Shown one piece after another: positions 36,671 to 46,393 of a stretch of 64,000 nt of DNA; the first letter of the stretch is position 1; each line of letters begins with the position of its first letter. The translations under genes were made by a program, and so were the position numbers. The notes under the pieces were generated by a model. That model was not told the DNA's origin. It saw only the letters and a program-made list of their open reading frames with translations, and ran no database searches. This DNA is from Legionella busanensis (GTDB lineage Bacteria > Pseudomonadota > Gammaproteobacteria > Legionellales > Legionellaceae): NCBI RefSeq assembly GCF_900461525.1, contig NZ_UGOD01000001.1:2387001-2451000 (forward strand), in the 5' to 3' direction.

Positions 36671-38254
36671 ATGAAAAAATTTGCTCATTTGCTAAGTACG
36701 CTCTATTTTACTTATAGTCATTTAGATAAGATGATTTTAATTCAACAGTTCTTTAAAGAAACACCTGATCCTGAGCGTGGTTTTGCTTTAGCAATTATGG
36801 CTGACACACTGGTTTTTCCAACTTTTAAGCGCTCTTTAATCAAAGAGTTAATGCAAGAAAAAGTTGATCCTGTATTATTTGAACTATCTTACGATTATGT
36901 TGGTGATATGTCTGAGACTGTTGCCCTGCTCTGGCCTAAACCTACAGAAGATGATAACAAAGAGTATGATTTACCGCCTCTATCAGTTCTTATTTCTAAT
37001 TTTAACTCATTACCGAAAGACCAAATTAAATCTTATTTAAGTGAGTTATTAAATCAATGCAATGCCACAGAGCGTTGGGCGCTTTTAAAATTAGGAACAA
37101 GTAGCTTACGCATTGGTATTTCAACACGTTTCTTAAAAAAAACTTTAGCCGAATATGGCCAAGTAAATATACAGCAAATAGAGAAAATTTGGCATGGATT
37201 AGAACCCCCTTATATTGATTTATTTGCATGGTTGGAAAAGAAAACCTCTGAACCTATAGTTAGCGAGAATATCTTTTTTCACCCAATTATGTTGTCTCAT
37301 CCTTTAGAAGAAAAAGATATTGAATTAATTAATCCGCAAGAATTTTCGTTTGAAAGAAAATATGATGGTATTCGTGTACAAGTAGTCTCAACAACAAAAG
37401 GTAAAGCATTGTTTACTCGTACCGGAGAAAATATTAGTGCTACTTTTCCAGACCTCCTTGAATTAATTCAAGGAGAAGTTGTTTTAGATGGTGAGTTGAT
37501 AGTTCACACCTCTACAGGTATCGGTAGTTTTAATCAATTACAACAGCGCTTAAACAGAAAAACACCTTCAAAAAAGTTACTTATGGAGCTTCCTGCAGGC
37601 CTTATTGTGTACGATATTTTAGTCTGGAATCAAGTTGACCTCACGACATTAATGTTTAAAGAGCGGCGAAAAAAATTAAACGAGTGGGTAGAGGCCTTTC
37701 CATCCAATAGAATTTTATTATCAGAACTCTTGACCGTGCAAAATAATCAAACTCTACATCAATTAAAAGAGCAGATTCTAGCTGAAAATCATATAGCTGT
37801 TGAGGGAGTTATGATTAAGCGTAATTTGAGTCCTTACATTGCAGGGCGCCCTAAAGGTCATTGGTATAAATGGAAGCGCAACCCTTTTATTGTAGATGCA
37901 GTAGTTATGTATGCACAGCGAGGTCATGGTATACGCTCTTCATTTTATTCCGATTTTACCTTCGGATTATGGCAAAATGAAATACTTTTACCTATTGGTA
38001 AAGCTTATTCTGGTTTCACAGATAAAGAATTAGTACAATTAGATCGCTGGGTTCGACACAATACTATCCAACGCTTTGGACCTGTACGTGAGGTAGAAAA
38101 AAAGCTTGTTTTTGAGATTGCTTTTGATGCTGTTAATTTATCAACACGTCATAAATCAGGTTTAGCTTTACGGTTTCCGCGTATTAATCGTATACGTTGG
38201 GATAAACCGGCTGCTGAAGCTGATCAATTAGATACCCTAATGCAACTCCTTTAG
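36671..38254 (+). CDS. Ligase-associated ATP-dependent DNA ligase
   Basis: 527 aa. N-terminal helical DNA-binding domain (about 1-195), then adenylation domain with the active-site lysine in ERKYDGIRVQ (K230), EGVMIKRN and KWKRNPF, then the OB-fold. Signature and size match the ligase of the helicase/exonuclease/phosphoesterase set rather than LigD (no polymerase or phosphoesterase domain). Co-transcribed with the exonuclease (two-base gap). May also seal ends brought by Ku encoded 32 kb away. Confidence 0.95.
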   Translation: MKKFAHLLSTLYFTYSHLDKMILIQQFFKETPDPERGFALAIMADTLVFPTFKRSLIKELMQEKVDPVLFELSYDYVGDMSETVALLWPKPTEDDNKEYDLPPLSVLISNFNSLPKDQIKSYLSELLNQCNATERWALLKLGTSSLRIGISTRFLKKTLAEYGQVNIQQIEKIWHGLEPPYIDLFAWLEKKTSEPIVSENIFFHPIMLSHPLEEKDIELINPQEFSFERKYDGIRVQVVSTTKGKALFTRTGENISATFPDLLELIQGEVVLDGELIVHTSTGIGSFNQLQQRLNRKTPSKKLLMELPAGLIVYDILVWNQVDLTTLMFKERRKKLNEWVEAFPSNRILLSELLTVQNNQTLHQLKEQILAENHIAVEGVMIKRNLSPYIAGRPKGHWYKWKRNPFIVDAVVMYAQRGHGIRSSFYSDFTFGLWQNEILLPIGKAYSGFTDKELVQLDRWVRHNTIQRFGPVREVEKKLVFEIAFDAVNLSTRHKSGLALRFPRINRIRWDKPAAEADQLDTLMQLL

Positions 38255-38649
38255 TAAAATTCTGATTGCTAGGGCATATTAATTTGATTGTTGACAGTTA
38301 TATTTTGAAAATTTGGCATAAGCTGCGCCCTATCAAAGCTTTCTAAATTTTAATAGACTTACTTAGCATATAGCTCTCAACCATGAATACTTTAAGTTTG
38401 CTAAGATGATGAATAGAACTTATACATAATGTTCTTTAGAATACTTATTATCTTAAGCTAAGTTAAAAAACTGCCTAAAATTGAAAATCAATTTAAAATT
38501 TTGCGTGTAGTAAATAGCATTAGGTTTTAAACGCTTTTTATAAATTTAGTTAAGACGTAGCTTTTATCATCCAAGCAATAATATTTTTTGCAAAATTAAA
38601 TTGATGAAGATAGAAGACCCTAAATTAATGCATCAGGGTCATTATGATT
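38255..38649. other. Intergenic, convergent, 395 bp
   Basis: No gene seen. A small hairpin (GACCCT / AGGGTC, 38616-38640) lies just before the stop of the minus-strand U-box gene and may be its terminator. Confidence 0.5.
38616..38640 (-). terminator. Small hairpin after the U-box gene
   Basis: GACCCT / AGGGTC with a 13-base loop, within 35 bases of the stop; weak stem. Confidence 0.3.
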
Positions 38650-39768
38650 TTACAAACTGAGAGGTTGATTAGGTTTAAATTCAATGTGTTTTGAACGAAT
38701 ACATTCATGCATTTCGCTAACTTGTTTTAAAATTTGATTTGCAAGGTACCCTGGTTGATTCTTAATAGGTCCCATCGTTTTAGCAAACAAGTCGTAACTA
38801 TTTTGATTAAGGGATAATTGCCCACCCAAAATATTTTTTACTCGATCATATTCTCCTTTATATTGTGCCTTTGAGTTTTCTAATACCCTCGGATCCATGT
38901 CTTTCAATGAGCTAATAGCTGCTTTCAATACATTATATATAGTTTGGGGTTTAGGACCCGGGGCAACTTTTATTTTTTGCCATGGTAATGGTTCAAGAAA
39001 ATCACTTTCAATACCAGCAAAAAATAATCGTGAAAAGTTATCTATTTTTCCACGAGGTCGCGGCCCTTTTTCAAACCCCAAAGCATAAATAAGATTTTGA
39101 ATATCTGTTATTAAAACATCATAAGCCTTCTTTTCTGTCTCAGTCAGAACGTTATAATTACTTTGGCGACTATTAGAAGTTGTTGATTGCCTCTGTTGGG
39201 TCCTTTGCTCTCTTTGCCGTTGTTGATGTAAAGCCTCCACTGACCGTATTAGACGCTGATGATTCTCAAATTCCTGAGTGCGTTGAAGTTTTGAAGAAGG
39301 GGGGCTTTCTTGCATTGCTCTTGCTAGAACAGTGTCCTCTGTAATTTGTTGAGAAATGTCAGGTTCTATTACTGAAGGTGATTGAACGTCATTATTTTGC
39401 TCAGAGTTATCAGAAGTTGCAGCTTTATTATCTTCAATTTTGTTATCTTCTCGCAGATATTGTCGGTTGCTTGCATTAGGATATAAATTTAAATAGTCTT
39501 CAACTGCTGATTCAATATTATATCCTTGCACATATTCTTTAATTGGAATTCCAGTTAAAGGACATAACAATGGTTTACCAACTTTAGCTGCTTCTTGCAA
39601 AAGCCTATCAATCACTTCTTTTTCATAACATTTGCCACTTGGAACAACAATTATCGGTTCTAAAAAAATTAATTTAGTTATAGGACAAACTAAATAATCT
39701 GGTACTTTTAAGTGTTCGTTTATAGGCTCTTGGTTTTTAACTTTATTTTCTTCAGGTTTACTAAGCAT
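38650..39768 (-). CDS. U-box domain protein, candidate E3 ubiquitin ligase effector
   Basis: 372 aa with a good ribosome site (AAAGGAAG). Residues about 22-96 form a U-box: VPDYLVCPITKLIFLEPIIV, then SGKCYEKEVIDRLL, LLCPLTGIPI and a final helix YNIESAVEDYL. Residues 100-210 are polar and Gln-rich linker (QRQREQRTQQRQS); the rest (215-370) is a helical domain that may bind the target. U-box proteins recruit an E2 and are eukaryotic in origin; in Legionella several are effectors (LubX-like). Here it should transfer ubiquitin in a host cell. The E3 role is inference. Confidence 0.85.
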   Translation of the reverse strand: MLSKPEENKVKNQEPINEHLKVPDYLVCPITKLIFLEPIIVVPSGKCYEKEVIDRLLQEAAKVGKPLLCPLTGIPIKEYVQGYNIESAVEDYLNLYPNASNRQYLREDNKIEDNKAATSDNSEQNNDVQSPSVIEPDISQQITEDTVLARAMQESPPSSKLQRTQEFENHQRLIRSVEALHQQRQREQRTQQRQSTTSNSRQSNYNVLTETEKKAYDVLITDIQNLIYALGFEKGPRPRGKIDNFSRLFFAGIESDFLEPLPWQKIKVAPGPKPQTIYNVLKAAISSLKDMDPRVLENSKAQYKGEYDRVKNILGGQLSLNQNSYDLFAKTMGPIKNQPGYLANQILKQVSEMHECIRSKHIEFKPNQPLSL

Positions 39769-40209
39769 ATACTTCCTTTAAATTATTATTTGCTCTTAAT
39801 GCAGGAAATTTAATTAAATAGCAATAATATTTACCATTTTATAATTCAATGCGTATAAAATTTAGGCATAATATAGAAGGAAATTTATATTGTATATACT
39901 GTAGTCGCTAAGTTTACACACCTATAATCATAATATGCATTATTAAAATCGACCTCATAATACAATTAATCAGACTTTTTTATATTTTTATGCTATTTAA
40001 TACCTTGCTCTCAATAATATGTGTTTTTGGGACACATGCCCTCCTTTATACTTCATCTATCAATATATTAGAAATTTGAAATAAACACTTATAATTGGCT
40101 CAACTATTTAGCAACTAAATTGTCTCTGCGTAATTATTCAGATTTTGTTGGGCCGCACTCTGTTTAGCCCAACCTACTTACTGCACGGGTGAGTCATAAA
40201 CAAATTTAG
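39769..40209. other. Intergenic, 440 bp
   Basis: No gene supported. A short start with ribosome site at about 40020-40040 (minus) stops after eight codons. A stem GTTGGGC / GCCCAAC (40147-40173) is a GC-rich inverted repeat of unknown role. Confidence 0.45.
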
Positions 40210-40275
40210 AAGTATTTTGTTTCTATAAAAGAAATTAGAACAAAAATTGCGGATATCAATGATTTTTTTGCAAAT

Positions 40276-40779
40276 ATGCTCTTAGAACAAACAAATGGCG
40301 TGCTACAACTTGATGAAAATGCAAATCTACAGCTTGCTAAAAGTCGTAATAAAATAAGTCATGTTTTAGCAAAAAAAATTCTGCAAAATCCTGATGAATT
40401 CATAAAATCCATCCAAGAATTTATTGAGGAAGTTAGAAAAGATATTAACCGGTCCAAACAAATTACCCTTGATGAAAAGAAGAAACTAGATGATGTGGAT
40501 CTAAAGCTTCTCAATAGCTCAACCATTCCTCTTAGCTTTCAAGGAAAATTCTTTGGTGGTAGTACAAATATTAATGAAAAAACATACCGCTCGAATCAAT
40601 CTCTTTTTGCTAATAATGATTTTAAAAAACCAATTAATTCACCAGTACAAATCCAAGGTCAAGATGAATTATTAAATATAACAGCTATGTTACAACAATT
40701 TATTGATAGAATCTCTAGTTTAAATAATAAATTCGGATTTACACCTGAAGAGTCATTTACCAACACTTTTACTATATAA
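40276..40779 (+). pseudogene. Helical protein, probably 5'-truncated
   Basis: 167 codons from the first ATG, but the frame is open and protein-like from 40210 upstream (residues KYFVSIKEIRTKIADIND precede) with no ATG/GTG/TTG in that part and no ribosome site before 40276. So either the start codon is lost or translation begins at 40276. The product is helical, Lys/Asn-rich, with a long helix IQEFIEEVRKDINRS and a polar tail. No family recognised. Confidence 0.5.
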
Positions 40780-40991
40780 ATTGCGATTAATTTACCAGGG
40801 AGGGTTATTAAATAACAGCAGCTATTTTCATTTTAACTAAGGATTTTCCTTAATGGATTTTTAAAAATTAAGTCGCCATTTTTTGGCATACATTGATGGT
40901 CTTTAAGGCGCACTAAATGTAGCAACTATATCACATTTAATTTCAATACAGTTGCTATATTTAGTCTTAAATAGATGTTTCCGAAAGTGGA

Positions 40992-41492
40992 TTAATTCAT
41001 TTTAGGTCTGACTGCTGATAACGCTTTCGGTGAGCCATCGCCGTACAAATAGGAATTAAGTAAGACTAAGGCGCTTTCAGTTAAAGCGAGTGCCGCTCCA
41101 GCCATTCCCAAAACCTTCAACAAAGGCCCGGCTTCGCCAGAATTGGTATATGTTTCAAATGCCTCAATTGACAACAACATAAATCCAGCAGTAAATTGCA
41201 CCCCTCCCACTATTTGGCCCATATAAGTATAAGCTGAATCATCGCCTTTATTTCTAAAATACCGGTTACCAAAAAATCCAAAAGCACCAATAACCATACC
41301 TCCTATACCTGTAACGATATTACCTTTAGTTAAAGGTTCACTTGCTTTGCTTAAAGCATAAAGCACGGCAGGTCCTCTAGTAGCAATTTGAGTATTTAGC
41401 TTCCTTGCGTTTTCGTACACATCAGGACTTATTTTATTTGAATCAACTGAATTATCATCCAACTTTTCTTGCTCCATCGTCTCTTTTGGCAT
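40992..41492 (-). CDS. Small membrane protein with 3 hydrophobic segments, unknown
   Basis: The start (41490-41492, MPKETMEQEKL) is picked because AAGGAGCAA lies seven bases upstream; an earlier ATG is less likely. 166 aa: a polar N-terminal segment (1-60), then Gly-rich membrane helices around GNIVTGIGGMVIGAFGFFG, YMGQIVGGVQFTAGFMLLSI and LLKVLGMAGAALALTESALV. No signal peptide cleavage. No family recognised. Confidence 0.65.
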   Translation of the reverse strand: MPKETMEQEKLDDNSVDSNKISPDVYENARKLNTQIATRGPAVLYALSKASEPLTKGNIVTGIGGMVIGAFGFFGNRYFRNKGDDSAYTYMGQIVGGVQFTAGFMLLSIEAFETYTNSGEAGPLLKVLGMAGAALALTESALVLLNSYLYGDGSPKALSAVRPKMN

Positions 41493-41984
41493 CACTTGCT
41501 CCTTGTTGACTTTTAGAAAGTACACGATAATATCGTTTTTGCAACACCGCTGTAAGTCTAACCATTATCACTTTACCCTATAAACATTTGATTACGAAGG
41601 GCACATATTTTACTGATATTGCTTTTGATCAACCCGAAATAAATAGATAACGTGGAAGAAATTACGGTTTTAGAGCAAACTTAGACGTCAAACCATAAAT
41701 TCTGACATAGATGGGGTAGCCACCTCAACTTATAAAATTTATCAGATTTTTATATTTTTAATAGAAGTGTTTGTCAGGTTAAGTTTAGTTAAACGATTTT
41801 TCTATCTAGAACTGGTTACCATCCTTTTTGAAATTAAGTTTATCTTTCTCTCGGATAGATAATTTGTATGGGTTTTTTAGAACAATCTACTTTCGCAAAA
41901 GAAGTTAGAGTATAGGTACGAGCAGATGTAGGACTTAGAATGTCAAAGACAGCAATGCCACGAAGTTATAGATAATTTTTAATT
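41493..41984. other. Intergenic, about 490 bp
   Basis: AT-rich DNA between two minus-strand genes. I see nothing that I can name. Confidence 0.45.
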
Positions 41985-43415
41985 TCACATTTGTAGTTTA
42001 GTGCGTAATATCTTTGAAGTCGATGTTTCTTTTTGATCTAATTTTTTTTCTGAGTTTGAAGGATGAAACAGGCTTTTCATTGGAAGAGGAGTTAACAATT
42101 GAAAAGTAAACAGCTTAGAGAAGTTTGGGTTATCTTTTGAAAAATGGTCTAGAGGTGTTTTCCCTCGTTTGGTTTTCATACTTAAAGTTGTACGAAGTGC
42201 TTTATCGATATCTTTGTTAATTTTTGCCAAGTTTAATAGAGACTCTATAGGGGATGACTGGGCTGCCATCATATGCATGGCATTCCACTGTTGGTCATTA
42301 GTTATGGTTAAAGCTTTAGCAATGGATAGGGCTAGTTGTGCATTTTCTCGTGCTAAAATAAATAATTTTTCTAATTCGTCAGGCGCATACCGGGCAACAA
42401 CTAATAAACAATCCCTCTGAATTTGATTTTCTTGAGATAGCGCAACACTTAATGCTGTTGCCACATCATTGAAGTTAAAGGCTAGCTCGACAATTTTTTG
42501 CAGTTGTTTGGGCGCGTGATGAGCAATGACATATAGGCCGCCCCTTTCAAGGAGCTGGATAATATCTGGAATATTTAATTTATCAAAAAAATCAAATTTA
42601 ACGGGTTTGGTAGCTCTAAAAGAAGCAAGCTCTAAAGCTACTGCTTCACTTTTTAAGCATAATTTAATTTCTTCTACACACTCCTCTGCCGTATCAAATG
42701 ATTTAGTCATCGTCTCAATGGATTCATGTGAATAATTAGAATCATAAATCAGCCATTTCCCGTCATACTGCACGTTTATTACATGGTTTTCGGCATGTAT
42801 TAAACAAATATTACCTGACAATTGTTTCTGCTGGCCTTGTAATAAGATGGCAAGCTTAGGTGTTGTAAAAAAACCACCAATAATATCTCGACTTTGAGCT
42901 TGTAAAAGCTCGCCATTAATCATCAATTCAAATAATTTTTTATCTGGCTCAAAGTAATGAACTTGTCTAATTTCTGCTGGTAAGAAAAATTCTATGGCTA
43001 CCTTGACTTGAGCCTGCTCAGTAATAACGGCGTTTAAGACCAGTTCAAACAAATTTTCTAACGTTAATATTCGAACTGGAGCTTTATGGTTTGCAGGTAA
43101 AAGATGTTGTAAGTCTATCGTCTGGTCCAGAGCAGCAAAATTTTTAGGTGTCCATGTAGCTACTTGAGCCAGTATAGCTTTCCACCAATTGCCATACCCT
43201 GTGGCTGAAAAAGCCCCATCTGCGACTGATAAAGCAAAACATTTGCCTCCTGAGATAAGATAATCCCTTAAATGTTTCGCATGTGCTCTAATTTCATTTT
43301 GTTTAACGAGCGTTATATCCGGTGGAAGATTTTGGTTTGCAATGTCTTTGCACCACTGTTCAGCTTTATAATCGAGAAAAAGAGCAAGATTTTCTTTAAT
43401 AATTCGTTGCGTCAT
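41985..43415 (-). CDS. Papain-like (C-H-D) protease-domain protein, candidate effector
   Basis: The start at 43413-43415 (MTQRIIKENLALF) is chosen because the paralogue at 63830 begins with the same residues and its upstream is not in frame further; the ATG 18 bases earlier is not conserved. 476 aa, no signal peptide. Core motifs: C59 (ISGGKCFALSVADGAF), H211 (HAENHVINVQYDG) and D225 (WLIYDSNYS). The order C-H-D and the strand/turn spacing before D (14 residues) match the ankyrin proteins at 52-56 kb, where C precedes -FAL- too. The second half is helical with repeat-like units (about 260-410) but no clear ankyrin. Probable cysteine protease or related. Confidence 0.7.
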   Translation of the reverse strand: MTQRIIKENLALFLDYKAEQWCKDIANQNLPPDITLVKQNEIRAHAKHLRDYLISGGKCFALSVADGAFSATGYGNWWKAILAQVATWTPKNFAALDQTIDLQHLLPANHKAPVRILTLENLFELVLNAVITEQAQVKVAIEFFLPAEIRQVHYFEPDKKLFELMINGELLQAQSRDIIGGFFTTPKLAILLQGQQKQLSGNICLIHAENHVINVQYDGKWLIYDSNYSHESIETMTKSFDTAEECVEEIKLCLKSEAVALELASFRATKPVKFDFFDKLNIPDIIQLLERGGLYVIAHHAPKQLQKIVELAFNFNDVATALSVALSQENQIQRDCLLVVARYAPDELEKLFILARENAQLALSIAKALTITNDQQWNAMHMMAAQSSPIESLLNLAKINKDIDKALRTTLSMKTKRGKTPLDHFSKDNPNFSKLFTFQLLTPLPMKSLFHPSNSEKKLDQKETSTSKILRTKLQM

Positions 43416-43537
43416 CTTTTCATTTATGGTCATAATTTTATCTAATTATAGACCTTAAATTTAAACTTTCCTTCAAGAACAGGGTTAATTACTTTTGATG
43501 TAATCTTTAATTGTTACGCCAGATTATACGTTAAGGA

Positions 43538-44572
43538 TTAGTTAGAAAATCGAAACTGAGCTTGATGCTCTTTTAATTTTTTTCTATCTAATTCTTTATT
43601 ATTTGAAAAAAAACCTATTAATCTATTAAATTCAATTTTTGCAGAGGACCCAAAGATTATTTCATCATCAGTTCCTATAACTATAGGATCACTTAAATCA
43701 TTATAAATTGTTGTCACAGGATGGGGCTGTGCTTCAAGATGCCAGTTCAATTTTTTATGACAAGAGGGACATACTTCAATAGGAAGTTCAAGATTAGCAA
43801 TCTTTTCCTTTTGTTCTTTAGTCAAAAAAATACAATGACCTAAGCGCACTTTTCCATGTAAAGGATTTGGACTTTGCAGTAACTGCGAAGATTTCCACTG
43901 CTCAAGGGCAGATAAAATAATATCAGTATCTTGCTTCTCTATATGGCTTTCTGATTCTCCCATATGAATAGCAATAGGAATTTCACTGTTTAAGGCTAAG
44001 GTAATAACCTCAGCCAGCTCCCTCCCTGTTAAAGTTCGTTTTACCAGAGGATTTCCTGAAATGTCTAAGCCAATTAAGAGATTATGCGGACTTGTCAGTA
44101 TTCTCTTAATAAAATGCTTAGCGTCTTTTAAGGTGTGTACTGTTCTATCCAAACTTAATAATCCAACAGCTTTTTTATTGCCAATTCTTTGCCGAGCTAA
44201 CAATAAGCCAGATTCAAAAGCATCTATATAATCGTCTTCGGTTTTATTTTCCATTGACTTTGGTGTAGTTCTAATTTCAAGATATGTTGCTGTTGAACTT
44301 TGAACAACATCCAGCACGCCATTGGAGATGTCATCTAAATTTTTAATAATTTTATGAATTAGCCCAAATTGTTTCCAAATAAGGCCTATTAGATCATCAG
44401 AGTAACCATTTTCTGGTTGCAGCTGAGTACGCTCGAGATACTCCGCTTTGATACGTACCAGCTCTTCATAAACATCAAAACAGCCGTTTTTCTCAGCTAA
44501 TTTTTTTAAAAAATCTAAACTAAAACTGCCGTTAAGATGATTATGTAAATCGCCTGTATGCTTTTTTGTCAT
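43538..44572 (-). CDS. Adenosine deaminase-like metal-dependent hydrolase
   Basis: 344 aa in the adenosine/AMP deaminase fold. Metal and catalytic motifs: DLHNHLNGS (H10, H12), GLDISGNP, IPIAIHMGESE (third His), LGHCIFL, EVCPSCHKKL and VIGTDDEIIFGSS (Asp-Asp). The pattern is ADA-type, substrate adenosine, N6-methyl-AMP or another aminopurine; deamination releases ammonia. Cytosolic. Stands alone. Confidence 0.9.
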   Translation of the reverse strand: MTKKHTGDLHNHLNGSFSLDFLKKLAEKNGCFDVYEELVRIKAEYLERTQLQPENGYSDDLIGLIWKQFGLIHKIIKNLDDISNGVLDVVQSSTATYLEIRTTPKSMENKTEDDYIDAFESGLLLARQRIGNKKAVGLLSLDRTVHTLKDAKHFIKRILTSPHNLLIGLDISGNPLVKRTLTGRELAEVITLALNSEIPIAIHMGESESHIEKQDTDIILSALEQWKSSQLLQSPNPLHGKVRLGHCIFLTKEQKEKIANLELPIEVCPSCHKKLNWHLEAQPHPVTTIYNDLSDPIVIGTDDEIIFGSSAKIEFNRLIGFFSNNKELDRKKLKEHQAQFRFSN

Positions 44573-44864
44573 TATATCTCTATGATTAAAATTTTTAATT
44601 AGCTTTTAAAGGCATTTTTTTGAGAAGAAAATTAATGGGGCGCATTATATGAATATTTAGTTTCTTGATCAAACATCCCTAAATAAAAGTTCATCATCAA
44701 TAATCTCATTCATTTTTTTGGGGTTTTATTAAAAAAGATGCCTTTCTTTTCCTAGACCGCATTAAAATATATTGGAGATAATACATCAATTTTTTTAAAC
44801 AACTAGAGCAATCAATACAAAAAGTGTTGCCCTGAATTTCATTTTATGTAAGTATTGCACCGCT

Positions 44865-46154
44865 ATGAGTAAGAAATTGATTTACATAATAAGCGGCATT
44901 ACTTGCATTATCTTTCTTTTTGCTGGGCTTTACGGTAAGGCAAAAGCGCAAACCAAACTGCTAAATGATAAAAATATAGTGTTTGAATCCCAAGTGATAG
45001 AGAATACTGCAAAGATGATTGCCAGCAAAATTTTGGCAAAAATTGATACAGATACCAAGAGAACCCCAGAAACAGTCGTTGTAAAAAAAAGCGTCTCACA
45101 TAAGCCATCTCCTAAAAAGATTAGTGTAAATAATAAAAATCTTGTTTTAACTTATGTGTCTTTTAAAGACTTGCCAGGCTGGGATAAGGCTAATGTTCAA
45201 AAATCCTTATTAGCATTCCAAACATCATGCGAGATGTTCCTAAAAAAATCGCCAGTAGATTCAATTGGAACTCAAGACATTAAATTAAAAGCTCGTGACT
45301 GGTATCCAGCCTGTAAAGCTGCCTTGGAACTTGACTCTGTTTCAGAAAATTCTGCAAAAAAATTTTTTGAAGTATGGTTTCATCCTGTTGAATTTGAGCA
45401 GAAAAATGGTCCTGTTTCTAGCGTATTTACAGGTTATTACATGCCCAAAATAAAGGGTAGCTTAAAGAAGGAAGGTAAATACAATACCCCAATTTATGGT
45501 TTACCAAATCGGAAGTATTTAACCTTATATACTCGCGAGCAAATTGATAAAGGAGCACTTAGGACAAAAGCACCTGTGGTTGCCTGGATCCAAAGCCCGG
45601 CAGAACGGCTTTTTCTAGAAATAGAAGGTTCTGGTGTAATTGAATTACCGGACGGTAAAGACCTTTATCTAAATTATGCTGGTGAGAATGGTGCTCCTTA
45701 TACTTCCATTGCCCAAGTGCTAATTAATAAAGGAATCCTGACACGACATAAAGCTTCTAAAAATGCTATCTTACATTATTTAGAAAATCACCCTGAAAAG
45801 GCGAAAAAAATTATTCATGCCAATAAATCTTTTGTTTTTTTCGAAAATGTCAACAGGCCTGCTGCGCTTGGCGTACAAAATATGACTCTTACACCAGGTT
45901 ATTCTTTAGCTGTAGATAAAAAATGGATTCCAGTTGGTGCCCCTCTATGGTTAGATACAACACGACCTACTATAAAACAACCTAAGGAAAAAAAACTACA
46001 ACGCTTGATGATTGCGCAAGATATTGGTGGCGCCATTCGTGGGTTCATGCGTGGGGATATTTTTTGGGGATCTGGAAAATTTGCAACATTTTTAGGTGAG
46101 CATATGAAAAGTAAGGGACATTACTGGCTTTTGCTGCCAAAACATATTATATAA
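44865..46154 (+). CDS. mltA: Membrane-bound lytic murein transglycosylase A
   Basis: 429 aa. N-terminal signal/anchor (LIYIISGITCIIFLFAGLYG), no clear lipobox Cys, so it may be a membrane-anchored rather than lipid-anchored form. MltA core: FTGYYMPKIKGSL, YNTPIYGLP, SPAERLFLEIEGSGVIELPD and GAPYTSIAQVLINKG, then the 3D domain with the catalytic-type Asp in MIAQDIGGAIRGFMRGDIF and final WGSGKFA. It cleaves peptidoglycan glycan strands to 1,6-anhydro ends. No operon partner; a polysaccharide deacetylase follows 240 bp later. Confidence 0.93.
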   Translation: MSKKLIYIISGITCIIFLFAGLYGKAKAQTKLLNDKNIVFESQVIENTAKMIASKILAKIDTDTKRTPETVVVKKSVSHKPSPKKISVNNKNLVLTYVSFKDLPGWDKANVQKSLLAFQTSCEMFLKKSPVDSIGTQDIKLKARDWYPACKAALELDSVSENSAKKFFEVWFHPVEFEQKNGPVSSVFTGYYMPKIKGSLKKEGKYNTPIYGLPNRKYLTLYTREQIDKGALRTKAPVVAWIQSPAERLFLEIEGSGVIELPDGKDLYLNYAGENGAPYTSIAQVLINKGILTRHKASKNAILHYLENHPEKAKKIIHANKSFVFFENVNRPAALGVQNMTLTPGYSLAVDKKWIPVGAPLWLDTTRPTIKQPKEKKLQRLMIAQDIGGAIRGFMRGDIFWGSGKFATFLGEHMKSKGHYWLLLPKHII

Positions 46155-46393
46155 TAGATGTAGCGGCTCTGTTGCCAAAGAGGATGTCGAATAGCTTTTA
46201 CTTGAGCAATAGGATTTAGGTTAATCAATTATTGTGAAAATATCTTTTTAGGCCTTTTAATCTATACTTATTAAAAATATTGGCCCATAAGTAGATAAAA
46301 AATTATATATTAATGAATAATTCGCTTAAGATAAAATAGTTATTAAAATTTCTAGTAAATAAAATTAAATTTTGTATTGATAAAGGATTATCA

